This document shows positions 1-5,642 of a stretch of 7,114 nt of DNA, piece by piece (positions within the stretch are counted from its first letter, which is position 1; every line of letters starts with the position of its first letter). This DNA is from VRUE01 sp036271315. GTDB lineage: Bacteria; Actinomycetota; Thermoleophilia; Solirubrobacterales; 70-9. The DNA is taken from contig DATBAV010000008.1 in the NCBI GenBank assembly GCA_036271315.1, forward strand, positions 1 through 7,114, in the 5' to 3' direction. The notes under the pieces are model-generated. The model was not told the origin of the DNA and searched no databases. It saw only the letters and a list, made by a program, of their open reading frames with translations. Both the position numbers and the translations under genes were made by a program.

Positions 1-1120
1 GCGGAGTGACGAGGTCATCGATCCGGGGCTGGCGCCGCGGGCGATCGCCAAGGGGCGCGAGGGGGAGTGGCTCTCCGAGGACGAGATGACGGCGCTGTTC
101 TCGGAGACCCGGCCCGAGGTGATCGAGGAGATGCGGATCGCCGCCGACGAGCTGCGCCAGGAACTGGCCGGCGACGTCACTACCTTCGTCGTCAACCGCA
201 ACATCAACTTCACCAACATCTGCGTCGTCGGCTGCGCCTTCTGCGGCTTCGGGCAGGGCAAGCGCTCCCCCGACGCCTACGAAGTCGGGGAGCCCGACTT
301 CGCCGCGCGGATCGAGGAAGCGGTCGAGTTCGGCGCCACCGAGCTCTGCATGCAGGGCGGCATCCATCCCGACCTGACCCTGGAGGAGTACGGGCGCTGG
401 CTGCGTCTCGCCAAGGAGACGGCGCCTCAGATCCACCTGCACGCCTACTCGCCGATGGAGATCGACCACGCCTGCGAGCGCTCCGGCAAGGAGCCCGGCG
501 AAGTCTTCGAGTACCTGCTCGACTGCGGGCTCGGCTCGACCCCGGGGACCGCGGCCGAGGTGCTCGACGACGGCGTCCGCCAGCGGATCTCGCCGAACAA
601 GCTGCCCGCCGCGCGCTGGGTCGAGATCATCGAAGCCTCCCACCGGGCCGGGCTGCGCTCGACCTCGACCGTGATGTTCGGCCACATCGAGGAGCCGCGC
701 GAGCTCGCCCGCCACATGCGGGTGGTGCGCGCCCTGCAGGAGCGCACCGGCGGCATCACCGAGTTCGTGCCGCTCAGCTTCATCCCCTTCAACACGATGC
801 TCGGCCGCACCCACGGGATCGAGGAGATCTCCGACGACGAGAACCTCAAGCACACCGCCGCCTTCCGCTTGGCCTTGGGCAAGACGATCCCCAACCTGCA
901 GGCGAGCTGGGTGAAGATGGGCCTCGATGCCGCCACCGAGGCACTGCGCTGGGGCGTCAACGACCTCGGCGGCACGCTGATGGAGGAGAACATCTCGCGC
1001 ATGGCCGGCTCCCAGCACGGCGTGCGGCTCGAGCCCGAACAGCTGATCGCGGCTGCTCGCGCCGGCGGGCGCGAGCCCGCCCAGCGCACCACGCTCTACG
1101 AAATAGTTGAGACCTATTAG
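1..1120 (+). CDS. fbiC: FO synthase, CofH-like C-terminal half of FbiC (5' end outside window)
   Basis: This is the 3' part of a radical-SAM FO synthase. The CofH activity couples 5-amino-6-ribitylaminouracil to tyrosine, and the CofG activity then closes the deazaflavin ring to give FO. The frame is open from base 2 with no stop. The stretch before the first ATG (86) reads DPGLAPRAIAKGREGEWLSE, which resembles the linker between the CofG and CofH halves of fused FbiC, so that ATG is probably internal and the gene begins upstream. The CxxxCxxC iron-sulfur motif (CVVGCAFC) is at bases 221-244. Other family blocks are NRNINFTNIC before it, EFVPLSFIPFNT, and the C-terminal NDLGGTLMEENISRMAGS. 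The end is complete (TAG at 1118-1120). A separate CofH with an unusual N-terminus is possible but less likely. The family call is near certain; the fusion is inferred from the linker. Confidence 0.95.
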   Translation, partial: RSDEVIDPGLAPRAIAKGREGEWLSEDEMTALFSETRPEVIEEMRIAADELRQELAGDVTTFVVNRNINFTNICVVGCAFCGFGQGKRSPDAYEVGEPDFAARIEEAVEFGATELCMQGGIHPDLTLEEYGRWLRLAKETAPQIHLHAYSPMEIDHACERSGKEPGEVFEYLLDCGLGSTPGTAAEVLDDGVRQRISPNKLPAARWVEIIEASHRAGLRSTSTVMFGHIEEPRELARHMRVVRALQERTGGITEFVPLSFIPFNTMLGRTHGIEEISDDENLKHTAAFRLALGKTIPNLQASWVKMGLDAATEALRWGVNDLGGTLMEENISRMAGSQHGVRLEPEQLIAAARAGGREPAQRTTLYEIVETY

Positions 1121-1135
1121 GTAAAGGCCTATCTT
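1107..1135 (+). promoter_or_regulatory. Predicted sigma70-type promoter for the membrane-protein gene
   Basis: TTGAGA (1107-1112) is followed by a 17-base spacer and TATCTT (1130-1135), a 5/6 and 4/6 match to the TTGACA and TATAAT consensus at ideal spacing. Transcription would begin near 1142, about 18 bases before the TTG start at 1160. The -35 box lies inside the last codons of fbiC, so the downstream genes could be transcribed apart from fbiC. No terminator is visible between them. The AT-rich boxes stand out in very GC-rich DNA. This is a pattern match only. Confidence 0.5.
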
Positions 1136-1144
1136 GGGCCTATC
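1126..1144 (+). repeat. Tandem 8-bp direct repeat GGCCTATC over the -10 and start region
   Basis: GGCCTATC occurs at 1126-1133 and again at 1137-1144. The copies are 11 bp apart, close to one helical turn. The first overlaps the predicted -10 box and the second the likely transcription start. This spacing suits a repressor site with half-sites on the same DNA face, but no regulator is known and the repeat is short enough to be chance. Confidence 0.35.
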
Positions 1145-1159
1145 GCTTCGTGGTTCTCA

Positions 1160-1993
1160 TTGGGGGGACGATTCCCGGCGTTGGCGGTCTTCGGCCTGCC
1201 TGCCCTGACCGTGATGGTCGCCCTATTTGTGCTCTGGGGCCTGAGGCCCTGGGAAGACGACGCGGCTGCCCCCCACGAGGTTCCCCTGGGCATCGAGGCG
1301 GCGGTTGATGGCGGCAAGGCGTTGTCGGCTGCGCCGGCAGCTGGCGTGGCGGCGGGTGTCGCCGTTCCGGCGGGGCCTAAGGTTCAGGCGGCGCAGCGGG
1401 CGAGTGGCGACGCTGGTTCGACCCCGAACTCGGGTGGACTTCCGGAGACGATCGCCGTAGTTCCGGCTCGCCCGATTGCTATTGCCGGGCCGCCGCAGTC
1501 GCCCACAGGTGCCGCGCCGGGACCGGGAGGGGACGAAGGGGTTCCCTCTGTCGGGGCCTCCCCGGTTGTTGCTCCGCCAGAGGGAACCCCTTCGTCCGGC
1601 ACCACGCCGGCTGGTACTAGTGGGGGGTCGTCCGGAGGGCCAGTAACCGCTGGGGGCAACCCCGTGGCCGAAAACTGCGAAGGGGACGAATACACGATCA
1701 CGGTTACGTTCCTTGACGAAGAATCGACCGTTGAAGAAGCCCCGGTTGAAATCGTGCTCGAGCAGCTCAACGAAGACGGCAGCACGGACGAACTTCAGCT
1801 CGAAGGCGACTTGAGCGATGTCCACGCTCTGGCCTCGACGCTCGAAGCGGAAGGGAACTGCGTCAAGGTCGAGATCGCGCAGCCCGAAGCGGAAGAAAGC
1901 GCGGAAGAAGTCCCGGGGACAAGCGAAGAAGCGTCGGAATCGGGCGAAGAAGTGACCGATCCCACCGAATTGCCGGTCCCGAGCTCTCCCTGA
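1160..1993 (+). CDS. Hypothetical single-pass membrane protein with low-complexity linker and acidic C-terminus
   Basis: I do not recognise this 277-residue protein. Residues 6-28 form one hydrophobic segment (FPALAVFGLPALTVMVALFV), probably a signal anchor. Residues about 36-170 are rich in Ala, Gly, Pro, Ser and Val and look disordered. Residues about 171-243 look like a small folded unit with alternating strands (EYTITVTFLDE, PVEIVLEQL, CVKVEIAQ), bounded by Cys173 and Cys234, which could form a disulfide if exported. The tail (244-277) is Glu/Ser/Pro-rich. TTG at 1160 keeps the whole membrane segment but lacks a Shine-Dalgarno. An in-frame TTG at 1181, 12 bases after GGGGGGA, is an alternative; a start at GTG 1211 would cut the segment. 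Codon use is looser than in neighbours (many GAA, GTT). Residues 124-146 are coded by a long perfect palindrome. It ends 4 bp before the ADH start, so the two are probably cotranscribed. Confidence 0.7.
   Translation: MGGRFPALAVFGLPALTVMVALFVLWGLRPWEDDAAAPHEVPLGIEAAVDGGKALSAAPAAGVAAGVAVPAGPKVQAAQRASGDAGSTPNSGGLPETIAVVPARPIAIAGPPQSPTGAAPGPGGDEGVPSVGASPVVAPPEGTPSSGTTPAGTSGGSSGGPVTAGGNPVAENCEGDEYTITVTFLDEESTVEEAPVEIVLEQLNEDGSTDELQLEGDLSDVHALASTLEAEGNCVKVEIAQPEAEESAEEVPGTSEEASESGEEVTDPTELPVPSSP
1531..1597. repeat. Long perfect inverted repeat (palindrome A) inside a coding region
   Basis: The left arm at 1531-1550 (starting GGACGAAGGGG, ending CCCTCTG) is the exact reverse complement of the right arm at 1578-1597, giving 20 uninterrupted base pairs. 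After one mismatch, pairing resumes as CGGGGC (1552-1557) with GCTCCG (1571-1576), with one G-T wobble. The hairpin arm is thus about 27 bases with a 13-base loop. It lies in frame in the linker of the membrane-protein gene and codes residues 124-146. The arms alone look too long to be a codon-use accident. It may be a small inserted palindromic element. Confidence 0.85.
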
Positions 1994-1997
1994 TCCG

Positions 1998-3002
1998 ATG
2001 CGGGCGATGGTCCTGGAGCGGGCGGGGGAGCCACTGCGGCCCGCCAAGCTGCCGGACCCGCGACCGGGCGTCGGGCAGGTCCTGATCTCGGTCGGTGCCT
2101 GCGGGGTCTGCCGCACCGACCTGCACATCGTCGACGGCGAGCTCGATAAGCCGAAGCTGCCGCTGGTTTTGGGGCACCAGATCGTCGGCTCGGTGGTCGA
2201 GGCCGGCGAGGGGGCGGAGCGTTTTGCGCCGGGAGAGCGGGTCGGCGTGCCCTGGCTGGGCTGGACCTGCGGCGAGTGTCGCTACTGCCTCTCGGGGCGC
2301 GAGAACCTCTGCGACCGCGCCCGCTTCACCGGCTATGACATCGACGGCGGCTACGCCGAGCTGGCGGTGGCCGACGAGCGCTTCTGTTTCGCGATTCCCG
2401 TCGACTACCCCGACGAGCAAGCGGCACCGCTGCTCTGCGCGGGGCTGATCGGCTACCGGGCGCTACGCCTGGTTGGCGACGCCGAACGGATCGGCTTTTA
2501 CGGCTTCGGTGCTGCTGCCCACATCCTCTGCCAGGTGGCGGCTCACCAGGGCCGGCGCGTCTTCGCCTTCACCCGCGAGGGCGACGCCGAGGGCCAGGCC
2601 TTCGCGCGCGAGCTCGGGGCCGAGTGGGCGGGATCCTCGGAGGAGGCGTCCCCGGAGGAGATCGACGGCGCGATCGTCTTCGCCCCGATCGGCCCCCTGA
2701 TGACGACCGCCCTGCGGGCCAGCGCCAAGGGTGCCCGGATCGTCAGCGCCGGCATCCATATGAGCGACATCCCGAGCTTCCCCTACGAGCAGCTCTGGGG
2801 CGAGCGGACACTGGGTTCGGTCGCCAACCTGACCCGCCAGGATGGTGAGGAGTTCCTGGCGCTAGCGCCTGAGGTCCCGGTTCGCACCGAGGTCGAGCTG
2901 CACCCGCTGGAGGGCGCCAACGAGGCGCTTGAATCGATCCGCAGTGGGAGGCTGCGTGGTGCCGCTGTGCTGCGGGTCGGTCCCGGTAGGGGTTTCGCTT
3001 AA
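1998..3002 (+). CDS. Zinc-dependent alcohol dehydrogenase, AdhA-like (MDR superfamily)
   Basis: This 334-residue protein is a medium-chain NAD(P)-dependent alcohol dehydrogenase, close by eye to the zinc-binding subfamily that includes mycobacterial AdhA. Expected catalytic-zinc ligands are Cys38 (GVCRTDLH), His60 and Cys147 (LLCAG). The structural-zinc cysteines are 91, 94, 97 and 105 (CGECRYC, then ENLC). The nucleotide fold carries GFYGFGAAAH at 166-175. The usual Gly-His-Glu at the zinc site reads Gly-His-Gln (60-61 are His-Gln). Subfamily blocks FTGYDIDGGYAE and LLCAGLIGYRAL are clear. ATG at 1998 fits the family start (MRAMVLERAG); it follows the upstream stop by 4 bp without a clear ribosome site, suggesting translational coupling. 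The last residues (about 326-334, VGPGRGFA) and the TAA stop lie in a long inverted repeat, so the native C-terminus may have been replaced. The substrate cannot be read from sequence. Confidence 0.93.
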   Translation: MRAMVLERAGEPLRPAKLPDPRPGVGQVLISVGACGVCRTDLHIVDGELDKPKLPLVLGHQIVGSVVEAGEGAERFAPGERVGVPWLGWTCGECRYCLSGRENLCDRARFTGYDIDGGYAELAVADERFCFAIPVDYPDEQAAPLLCAGLIGYRALRLVGDAERIGFYGFGAAAHILCQVAAHQGRRVFAFTREGDAEGQAFARELGAEWAGSSEEASPEEIDGAIVFAPIGPLMTTALRASAKGARIVSAGIHMSDIPSFPYEQLWGERTLGSVANLTRQDGEEFLALAPEVPVRTEVELHPLEGANEALESIRSGRLRGAAVLRVGPGRGFA

Positions 3003-3088
3003 CTTTTTCGGTGTGACGGCAGCTGCTGGCGCCGCAAGGAATTGCCGAAAAAGTACAAGACGCTTCACCCCTACCGGGACCGACCCGC
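2972..3088. repeat. 117-bp palindromic element across the convergent ADH/cofE junction (palindrome C)
   Basis: The outer arms at 2972-2993 (GCGGGTCGG...GTAGGGGT) and 3067-3088 pair perfectly over 22 bp. Inside, ACTTTTTCGG (3002-3011) pairs with CCGAAAAAGT (3045-3054), separated from the outer stem by an unpaired 8/12-base internal loop. The apex holds CGGC/GCCG (3017-3020, 3031-3034) around the palindrome GCAGCTGC. The element supplies the last ADH codons and stop, and ends 4 bp short of the cofE stop codon (3092-3094). It therefore fills the 89-bp gap between two convergent genes. It could act as a bidirectional terminator, but there is no T-run directly after the outer stem, and it is larger than usual. 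A MITE-like insertion is an equally good reading; I see no clear target duplication. Confidence 0.8.
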
Positions 3089-3091
3089 TCC

Positions 3092-3889
3092 TCAGCGGAA
3101 CAGGTCTTCTGAGCGGGGGCGATGGAGGGCAGCGGCTCCCGGGCCGTCCTCAAGAGTGACGAAGCGTTTGAGGCCCCGAATCACGACGGCGGGGATGTGG
3201 CTGTCCTTGCCGCGGACCAGGTCAGCGGCTGCTGCCGCCTCGTCGGCTACCGCGATCAGCGTCGCCTCAAGCTCTCTGCCGTGAGTGTCGGCACGCCCCC
3301 TCCAATCATCGAGCGGCTGTAGTCCCGCGCAACCAATCGCCACCTCCGCCTGTCCCAGTCGCCACGCTCGCCCGAAGCTGTCGCTGATCACGACACCGAT
3401 GACGGGGGGCCGGGGGTGGGCCTCCCCGGACATTCCCCGCTTTTGTCCGGGGAGGCCCACCCCCTCCTCACCGATTTCGTGCCGTATGCGCCGCGCCGAC
3501 GCATCGGGGTCCTGGGGCAGCAGGCAAACCGTGTCGTCCTCGCGGATGTTGGAGCTATCGATGCCGGCGTTCGCGCAGACGAAGCCGTGGCGTGTCTCAG
3601 TGATCAGGACTCCGCGCTCGGCTCGCAGTACCTCTTCGCTCTCCTCCAAGATCAGCTCGACCAGGGCGGGCTCCTTGCCGAGCACGGCCGCAAGCTTGCG
3701 CGCTTCGGCGCCGGGAATCACCGAGCTGAGCCGGCGGGTTTGTCCCTCGGCCTTGGAGACGACCTTCTGGGAGATCACGACAACATCGCCGGGCTCGATC
3801 TCAGCGCGGGCCACGATCAGCTCGCCGAGCGACGCGCCTTCCTCGATCTCGGGCAGACCCATCACTGGGATTGCTCGAACCTCACTCAC
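3092..3889 (-). CDS. cofE: Coenzyme F420-0:L-glutamate ligase, CofE-type (FbiB N-terminal domain only)
   Basis: This GTP-dependent ligase adds glutamate to F420-0 to build the gamma-linked tail of F420. Family blocks, numbered from the chosen start, are IPVMGLPEI (7-15), VVISQKVVSKAEGQ (37-50), GVLITETRHGFVCANAGIDSSN (93-114, including the HGFVCANAG signature), DPDASARRIR (127-136), VVISDSFGRAWRLGQ (166-180), VAIGCAGL, and DDWRGRADTHGREL (194-207). I prefer GTG at 3889-3887: AAAGGA lies 8 bases upstream and the protein then begins SEVRAIPV like its relatives. A GTG at 3928 would add 13 residues without a ribosome site. Two oddities stand out. Residues about 142-160 are an extra segment coded by a perfect palindrome, just before the conserved VVISDSFGR strand. 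The FMN nitroreductase domain that follows CofE in mycobacterial FbiB is absent. At 265 residues, the length minus the insert matches stand-alone CofE. Last gene of the block, 57 bp after cofC. Confidence 0.95.
   Translation of the reverse strand: MSEVRAIPVMGLPEIEEGASLGELIVARAEIEPGDVVVISQKVVSKAEGQTRRLSSVIPGAEARKLAAVLGKEPALVELILEESEEVLRAERGVLITETRHGFVCANAGIDSSNIREDDTVCLLPQDPDASARRIRHEIGEEGVGLPGQKRGMSGEAHPRPPVIGVVISDSFGRAWRLGQAEVAIGCAGLQPLDDWRGRADTHGRELEATLIAVADEAAAAADLVRGKDSHIPAVVIRGLKRFVTLEDGPGAAALHRPRSEDLFR
3412..3464. repeat. Perfect inverted repeat (palindrome B) inserted in frame in cofE
   Basis: The 21-base arm at 3412-3432 (GGGGGTGGG, CCTCCCCGGACA) is the exact reverse complement of 3444-3464, with an 11-base loop (TTCCCCGCTTT). 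On the minus strand it is read through without a stop as roughly GVGLPGQKRGMSGEAHPR, residues 142-160 of CofE. Relatives recalled from memory run almost directly from the DPDASARRIR helix to the VVISD strand, so this segment appears as extra sequence in a surface-loop position. The pattern is like an in-frame palindromic insertion. The insertion boundary is inferred, not aligned. Confidence 0.85.
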
Positions 3890-3897
3890 TCCGGTGG

Positions 3898-3903
3898 TCC
3901 TTT
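3898..3903 (-). promoter_or_regulatory. Shine-Dalgarno deciding the cofE start
   Basis: The minus strand reads AAAGGA here, followed by 8 bases and GTG at 3889-3887. This is the clearest ribosome site in the block and favours the shorter cofE start over the GTG at 3928, which has no purine-rich site in front of it. Confidence 0.6.
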
Positions 3904-3946
3904 GCCGGCGTGTAGCCGTAAAACGCACACCGGAACGGGGGGCGGC

Positions 3947-4588
3947 TCATATCCCGAGTGCCTTCGCCGTCCGCTTCGCCCGTCCGCGGTCGCGCTCCAG
4001 CGCCATGGTGAGGGCGACGATGTCGGCCGGGGTGTCGAGGTCGAGTGCCAGCGATGGCAGCTCCTCGACGTTGTACGGGACGCCGGCCGCGCGGGCGGCG
4101 GCGACGTGGCGAGCGCAGCTGCCCTCGCCGAAGGACGGCTCGATCGCGTCCGGGGGCGAGAGCGCGAGGGCGTTGGTACCGGTGCCATGGCGGTCGGGGA
4201 CGATCGCCACGTAGCGCTCCGGCGTCCCGGTCAGCAGTCGCTCCAGCTCGCGCGGCGCCAGCAGCGGGCAGTCGATCGGCAGCAGCACGACCGTCCCCGC
4301 TCCGAGCTGCTGGGCGCGGGCGATCCCGGCCAGTGCCGCCCCCGAGTGGCCGCCCTCGTCCGGGTCGGCGATCAGCTCGGTGCCGCTCGCTCGCGCGATC
4401 TCGACCGCGCGCGGCTCGCTGCTGACGACGATCGTGCGCTCGATCGAGCGCGCCGCGCCAATCGCTTCCAGCACGTCCTCCAGCATCGCCGCCGCCAGTT
4501 CGGCGCGGTGGGTGGCGCCCATGCCCGGCGCCAGCCGCTGCTTGGCCGCGGCGAAGCGCTTGACCGGCAGGACGGCGGTCGCCTTCAA
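3947..4588 (-). CDS. fbiD: Phosphoenolpyruvate/2-phospho-L-lactate guanylyltransferase (FbiD/CofC)
   Basis: This 213-residue nucleotidyltransferase uses GTP to activate a phospho-C3 acid for transfer onto FO. Archaeal CofC is described as using 2-phospholactate and mycobacterial FbiD as using phosphoenolpyruvate; in this setting PEP is more likely, by inference. Motifs are LPVKRFAAAKQRL (7-19, nucleotide and metal binding), LLPIDCPLL (102-110; commonly LPGDxPL, so Ile replaces Gly), PDRHGTGTNAL (131-141), FGEGS (153-157) and LDLDTPADI (182-190). The start is TTG at 4588-4586. The cofD stop is in frame 18 bases upstream with no ATG or GTG between, and the N-terminal motif fits only this start. 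No Shine-Dalgarno is seen, so translation may depend on ribosomes ending cofD 18 bp away. Confidence 0.94.
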   Translation of the reverse strand: MKATAVLPVKRFAAAKQRLAPGMGATHRAELAAAMLEDVLEAIGAARSIERTIVVSSEPRAVEIARASGTELIADPDEGGHSGAALAGIARAQQLGAGTVVLLPIDCPLLAPRELERLLTGTPERYVAIVPDRHGTGTNALALSPPDAIEPSFGEGSCARHVAAARAAGVPYNVEELPSLALDLDTPADIVALTMALERDRGRAKRTAKALGI

Positions 4589-4606
4589 GCCGCGGTGGAA
4601 GGGGAG

Positions 4607-5536
4607 TCAGGCACCTTCGATCAGGCTAGCGGCGTAGTCGAGGACGATGCGCCCCAGTCGCACCCGCCCGGCGGACCCATCCATCAGTGTCGCCGTGGCG
4701 AGGGTCGGGACTTCCGCCGGCGGCGGGTCGGGATCGCCCTCGTCGACGACCATCGCGTCGATCAGGCCGGCGTAGAGCGAGGCGACACCGGCTGCCGTCG
4801 AGGGGCGGCCCAGCGCCTGCATGAAGCGCTCGGTCGGGCCCTTGACCACCTTGCCGGCGACGAAGGGGCTGACCGCCAGCACCGGCACGCCGAACTGGCG
4901 GATCGCCTCGCGAATCCCCGGCACCGCCAGGATCGGGCCGATGCTGATCACCGGGTTGGAGGGGCCGATAACGATCGCCTCGGCGGAGCGCAGCGCCTCC
5001 AGCACCTCCTTGCTCGGCTCGGCCTCGGCGATCCCGTCGAGCTCGACGCCGTGCACCTCGGGCTGACCGCCGTCGACGATCAGGTATTCCTGCAGGCCGC
5101 GCACGCCGGCCGCCGTGTGCACCTTGGTCCGCACCGGCGTCTCGCACATCGGCAGCACCCGCGCCTCGACCCCGAGCGAGCGGGCGATCTGGGCTTGGGC
5201 GGCGCTGAAGCTGCCGCCTTCCTCGACGAACTGGCGGCGGTAGAGGCAGGCGGCGAGGTCGCGGTCGGAGAGGCCGAACCAGCTCGGCACGCCGAGCTTG
5301 GTCAGGCGCTCGAAGACGGTGAAGCTGTCGTCGCGCAGGCCCCAGCCGCGCTCCTCGTCGATTTCGCCGCTGAGCCAGTAGGTGACGAGGTCTGGGTCGG
5401 GGGAGATGTGGACGCCGAGGGTCTCGATGTCATCGCCGGTGTTGGCGATCACCGAGAGATCGGAGCCGATCTCCTCCTGCATCCCGGCCGCGAGCTTGGC
5501 GCCGCCGGTGCCACCGGCGAGGAGGGCGACTCTCAT
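4607..5536 (-). CDS. fbiA: 2-phospho-L-lactate (or enolpyruvyl) transferase, FbiA/CofD
   Basis: This enzyme transfers the phospho-C3 acid moiety from the guanylylated donor made by the next gene to FO, giving (dehydro-)F420-0. It is 309 residues, the usual family length. Motifs are LAGGTGGAKLAAG (6-18, nucleotide-binding loop), NTGDD (32-36), SPDPDLVTYWLSG (45-57), GLSDRDLA (88-95), LPMCETPVRT (128-137), GPSNPVISIGPIL (191-203) and VSPFVAGKVVKGP (222-234). ATG at 5536-5534 places the glycine loop at the very N-terminus as in relatives. The bases just before it (CGCGGGGCACAGCG on the coding strand) hold no convincing ribosome site. It lies 106 bp after npdG, the widest gap in the block, and 18 bp before fbiD. 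It looks intact, with no unusual insertion. Confidence 0.96.
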   Translation of the reverse strand: MRVALLAGGTGGAKLAAGMQEEIGSDLSVIANTGDDIETLGVHISPDPDLVTYWLSGEIDEERGWGLRDDSFTVFERLTKLGVPSWFGLSDRDLAACLYRRQFVEEGGSFSAAQAQIARSLGVEARVLPMCETPVRTKVHTAAGVRGLQEYLIVDGGQPEVHGVELDGIAEAEPSKEVLEALRSAEAIVIGPSNPVISIGPILAVPGIREAIRQFGVPVLAVSPFVAGKVVKGPTERFMQALGRPSTAAGVASLYAGLIDAMVVDEGDPDPPPAEVPTLATATLMDGSAGRVRLGRIVLDYAASLIEGA

Positions 5537-5642
5537 CGCTGTGCCCCGCGCTTGGCTTTGCGGCTTCCGCTCAAGTTAAGAGGTTCACACCGCGATCGCC
5601 ACGGAATCGAACCCCCGGCAGTCACCGTGACGATCACGGTGT
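5537..5642. other. 106-bp spacer between npdG and fbiA
   Basis: This is the only sizeable gap within the F420 block. Its npdG-proximal end holds palindrome D. The remainder has no open gene, no convincing -10/-35 pair for fbiA on the minus strand and no T-run. A separate start of transcription for fbiA cannot be excluded; read-through from npdG is the simpler view. Confidence 0.5.

Noticed and set aside
86..88. ATG at 86 as the true start of the first gene
   Set aside because: The frame is open to the window edge, and the codons before this ATG resemble the FbiC linker, so the gene most likely begins upstream.
67..1110. A + strand frame overlapping fbiC in another phase
   Set aside because: The translation is Arg-rich and without motifs, while the fbiC frame holds the radical-SAM cysteines and conserved blocks.
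3085..3116. Small hairpin CCGCTC...GAGCGG near the cofE stop as a classic terminator
   Set aside because: The stem is only 6 bp with a 20-base loop, lies partly within cofE coding sequence and has no T-run after it.
1554..3429. Shared 12-mer GGGCCTCCCCGG in palindromes A and B as proof of common origin
   Set aside because: It sits in the inner stem/loop of A but in the arm of B, and a 12-base GC-rich match is expected by chance in about 7 kb of such DNA.
1531..3464. CRISPR array or tandem repeat made of the palindromes
   Set aside because: The palindromes have different arm sequences and irregular spacing, and two are in coding sequence. There are no regular repeats and spacers.
5600..5620. 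tRNA T-arm-like sequence GGGGGTTCGATTCC on the minus strand
   Set aside because: The loop TTCGATT fits, but the stem pairs at only two or three positions, no acceptor end or CCA follows, and no anticodon or D arm can be built upstream. Probably coincidence, though a tRNA-end remnant cannot be excluded.
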